From the NCBI GenBank assembly GCA_036821825.1, contig DAISIV010000004.1, positions 65,109-129,108 on the forward strand: a stretch of 64,000 nt of DNA, given 5' to 3'. Below, one piece after another: positions 63,546 to 64,000 of the stretch; position 1 is the first letter of the stretch, and every line of letters starts with the position of its first letter. The notes under the pieces are model-generated. The model did not search any database. It had not been told where the DNA came from and saw nothing but the letters and a program-made list of their open reading frames with translations. This DNA is from CAITZA01 sp937915285. GTDB lineage: Bacteria; Desulfobacterota; Desulfomonilia; Desulfomonilales; Desulfomonilaceae. The translations under genes were made by a program, and so were the position numbers.

Positions 63546-64000
63546 ACAGTATAACCTGCTTGAATCACTAAATATTCAGTATTTTCAATAGCCAGTTATG
63601 GACCATTTTGGCCATATCGTAAATATGTGTTGACCATTTATGACCATACTTTGTGAGCTAACGTGCGTAGCACTATCAGGGGAAAGGTGTTATTGCTACC
63701 AGATGGCAGGAATATCTCCGAGCGAGCCGAGGCGGGCCGAAGCCGCAACCACTGTCTCGGTGGTCCTCGGCGAGTTCAGCCCAAAACCTGCTCAAAACAC
63801 ATCGCTCAGGTTTTCGATTGAATTATCAAATTGTTATTGGAATCGTAACACGACTTGAGGCTGGAAATCTGTTCGCAGAGTGAACGGTCTACGAACAGCC
63901 AGATGGTTTTTTTCGACATGAAAATAAAAAACAGATTGAATTCTTTCCGAACAGGTAGTATATTAACCTTAATAAAGTTATTAGAGGTGAACATGAGAGC
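63546..64000. other. Region beyond the tRNA fragment, likely start of an integrated element
   Basis: The sequence becomes A/T-rich and has no credible gene; two frames of 62-72 codons lack ribosome sites. Near the tRNA fragment are repeated GACCAT motifs. Confidence 0.45.
63597..63650 (+). repeat. Short direct repeats around TGACCAT
   Basis: TTATGGACCATTTT (63597-63609 region), GTTGACCATTTA (63629-63640) and TTATGACCATAC (63639-63650) are three near-copies within 54 bases, about 50 bases from the tRNA fragment. They resemble arm-type integrase or excisionase sites. Confidence 0.4.

Noticed and set aside
63640..63994. Two small frames at the right end (63640-63858 plus, 63806-63994 minus)
   Set aside because: They overlap, lack ribosome sites and show no domain; the region looks like non-coding sequence near an attachment site.

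Overview
This 64 kb window looks like a strictly anaerobic Desulfobacterota (Deltaproteobacteria) chromosome, probably Desulfomonile-, Syntrophobacter- or Syntrophorhabdus-like. This is inferred from content: a tungsten-type class II benzoyl-CoA reductase pair (BamB/BamC), a Desulfovibrio-type molybdenum aldehyde oxidoreductase, a selenocysteine formate dehydrogenase, Wood-Ljungdahl accessory genes (CooC-like ATPase, FolD, DUF3786) and several aromatic or acyl-CoA ligases. Two genes contain an in-frame TGA followed by a well-placed hairpin, so the host should make selenocysteine. The sequence is a draft scaffold with a 100-N gap at 62574-62673.

Layout. 1-4.7 kb (minus): housekeeping/stress operon HAD phosphatase - pspA - two-module AAA ATPase - tsaD - hpt (cut by the window start). 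5-11.2 kb: K+ channel with RCK domains, DUF169 protein, a free-standing DnaE/ImuC-like OB domain, and a minus-strand LctP-type permease + acyl-CoA ligase + zinc-ribbon operon. 11.6-20.3 kb (minus): bamB - bamC - two tandem metallo-beta-lactamase-fold hydrolases - a 1139-aa fusion of a molybdopterin oxidoreductase with a cysteine desulfurase - an EgtD-like histidine methyltransferase. 20.9-31.5 kb (plus): mop aldehyde oxidoreductase followed by eight tightly coupled genes matching the uncharacterised DVU1551-1558/Trs neighbourhood of Desulfovibrio: FAD/FeS dicluster protein, zinc-ribbon protein, methyltransferase, C_GCAxxG_C_C protein, radical SAM protein, AMP-dependent ligase, HD protein, histidine phosphatase. 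31.6-33.7 kb (minus): selenocysteine formate dehydrogenase. 34-39.5 kb: small secreted and metal-binding proteins and a HesB/IscA-like selenoprotein with an FmdB zinc-ribbon partner. 39.6-43 kb: phenylacetate-CoA ligase and an acyl-CoA synthetase. 43-56 kb: methyltransferase, cupin, coaE, serA, DUF3786, cooC, folD, ribF, lapA, HIT protein, phosphodiesterase, UPF0280. 56-64 kb: B12-binding radical SAM protein, exported proteins, HlyIII, DUF4239, the gap, a truncated methyltransferase, and a 3' tRNA-Lys fragment followed by its terminator, which probably marks the edge of an integrated element running off the right end.

How it fits together. Most of the distinctive genes are pterin-dependent Mo/W redox enzymes or plausible accessory proteins. 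A 12-base palindrome, TATGTC-N6-GACATA, occurs twice in the divergent bamB/mop intergenic region and once more with one mismatch upstream of the formate dehydrogenase, suggesting one regulator controls all three loci. The most novel candidates are the oxidoreductase-desulfurase fusion inside a bamBC operon, the Mop-Trs gene set (here lacking the nucleotidyltransferase domain I expect in it), and the shared operator.
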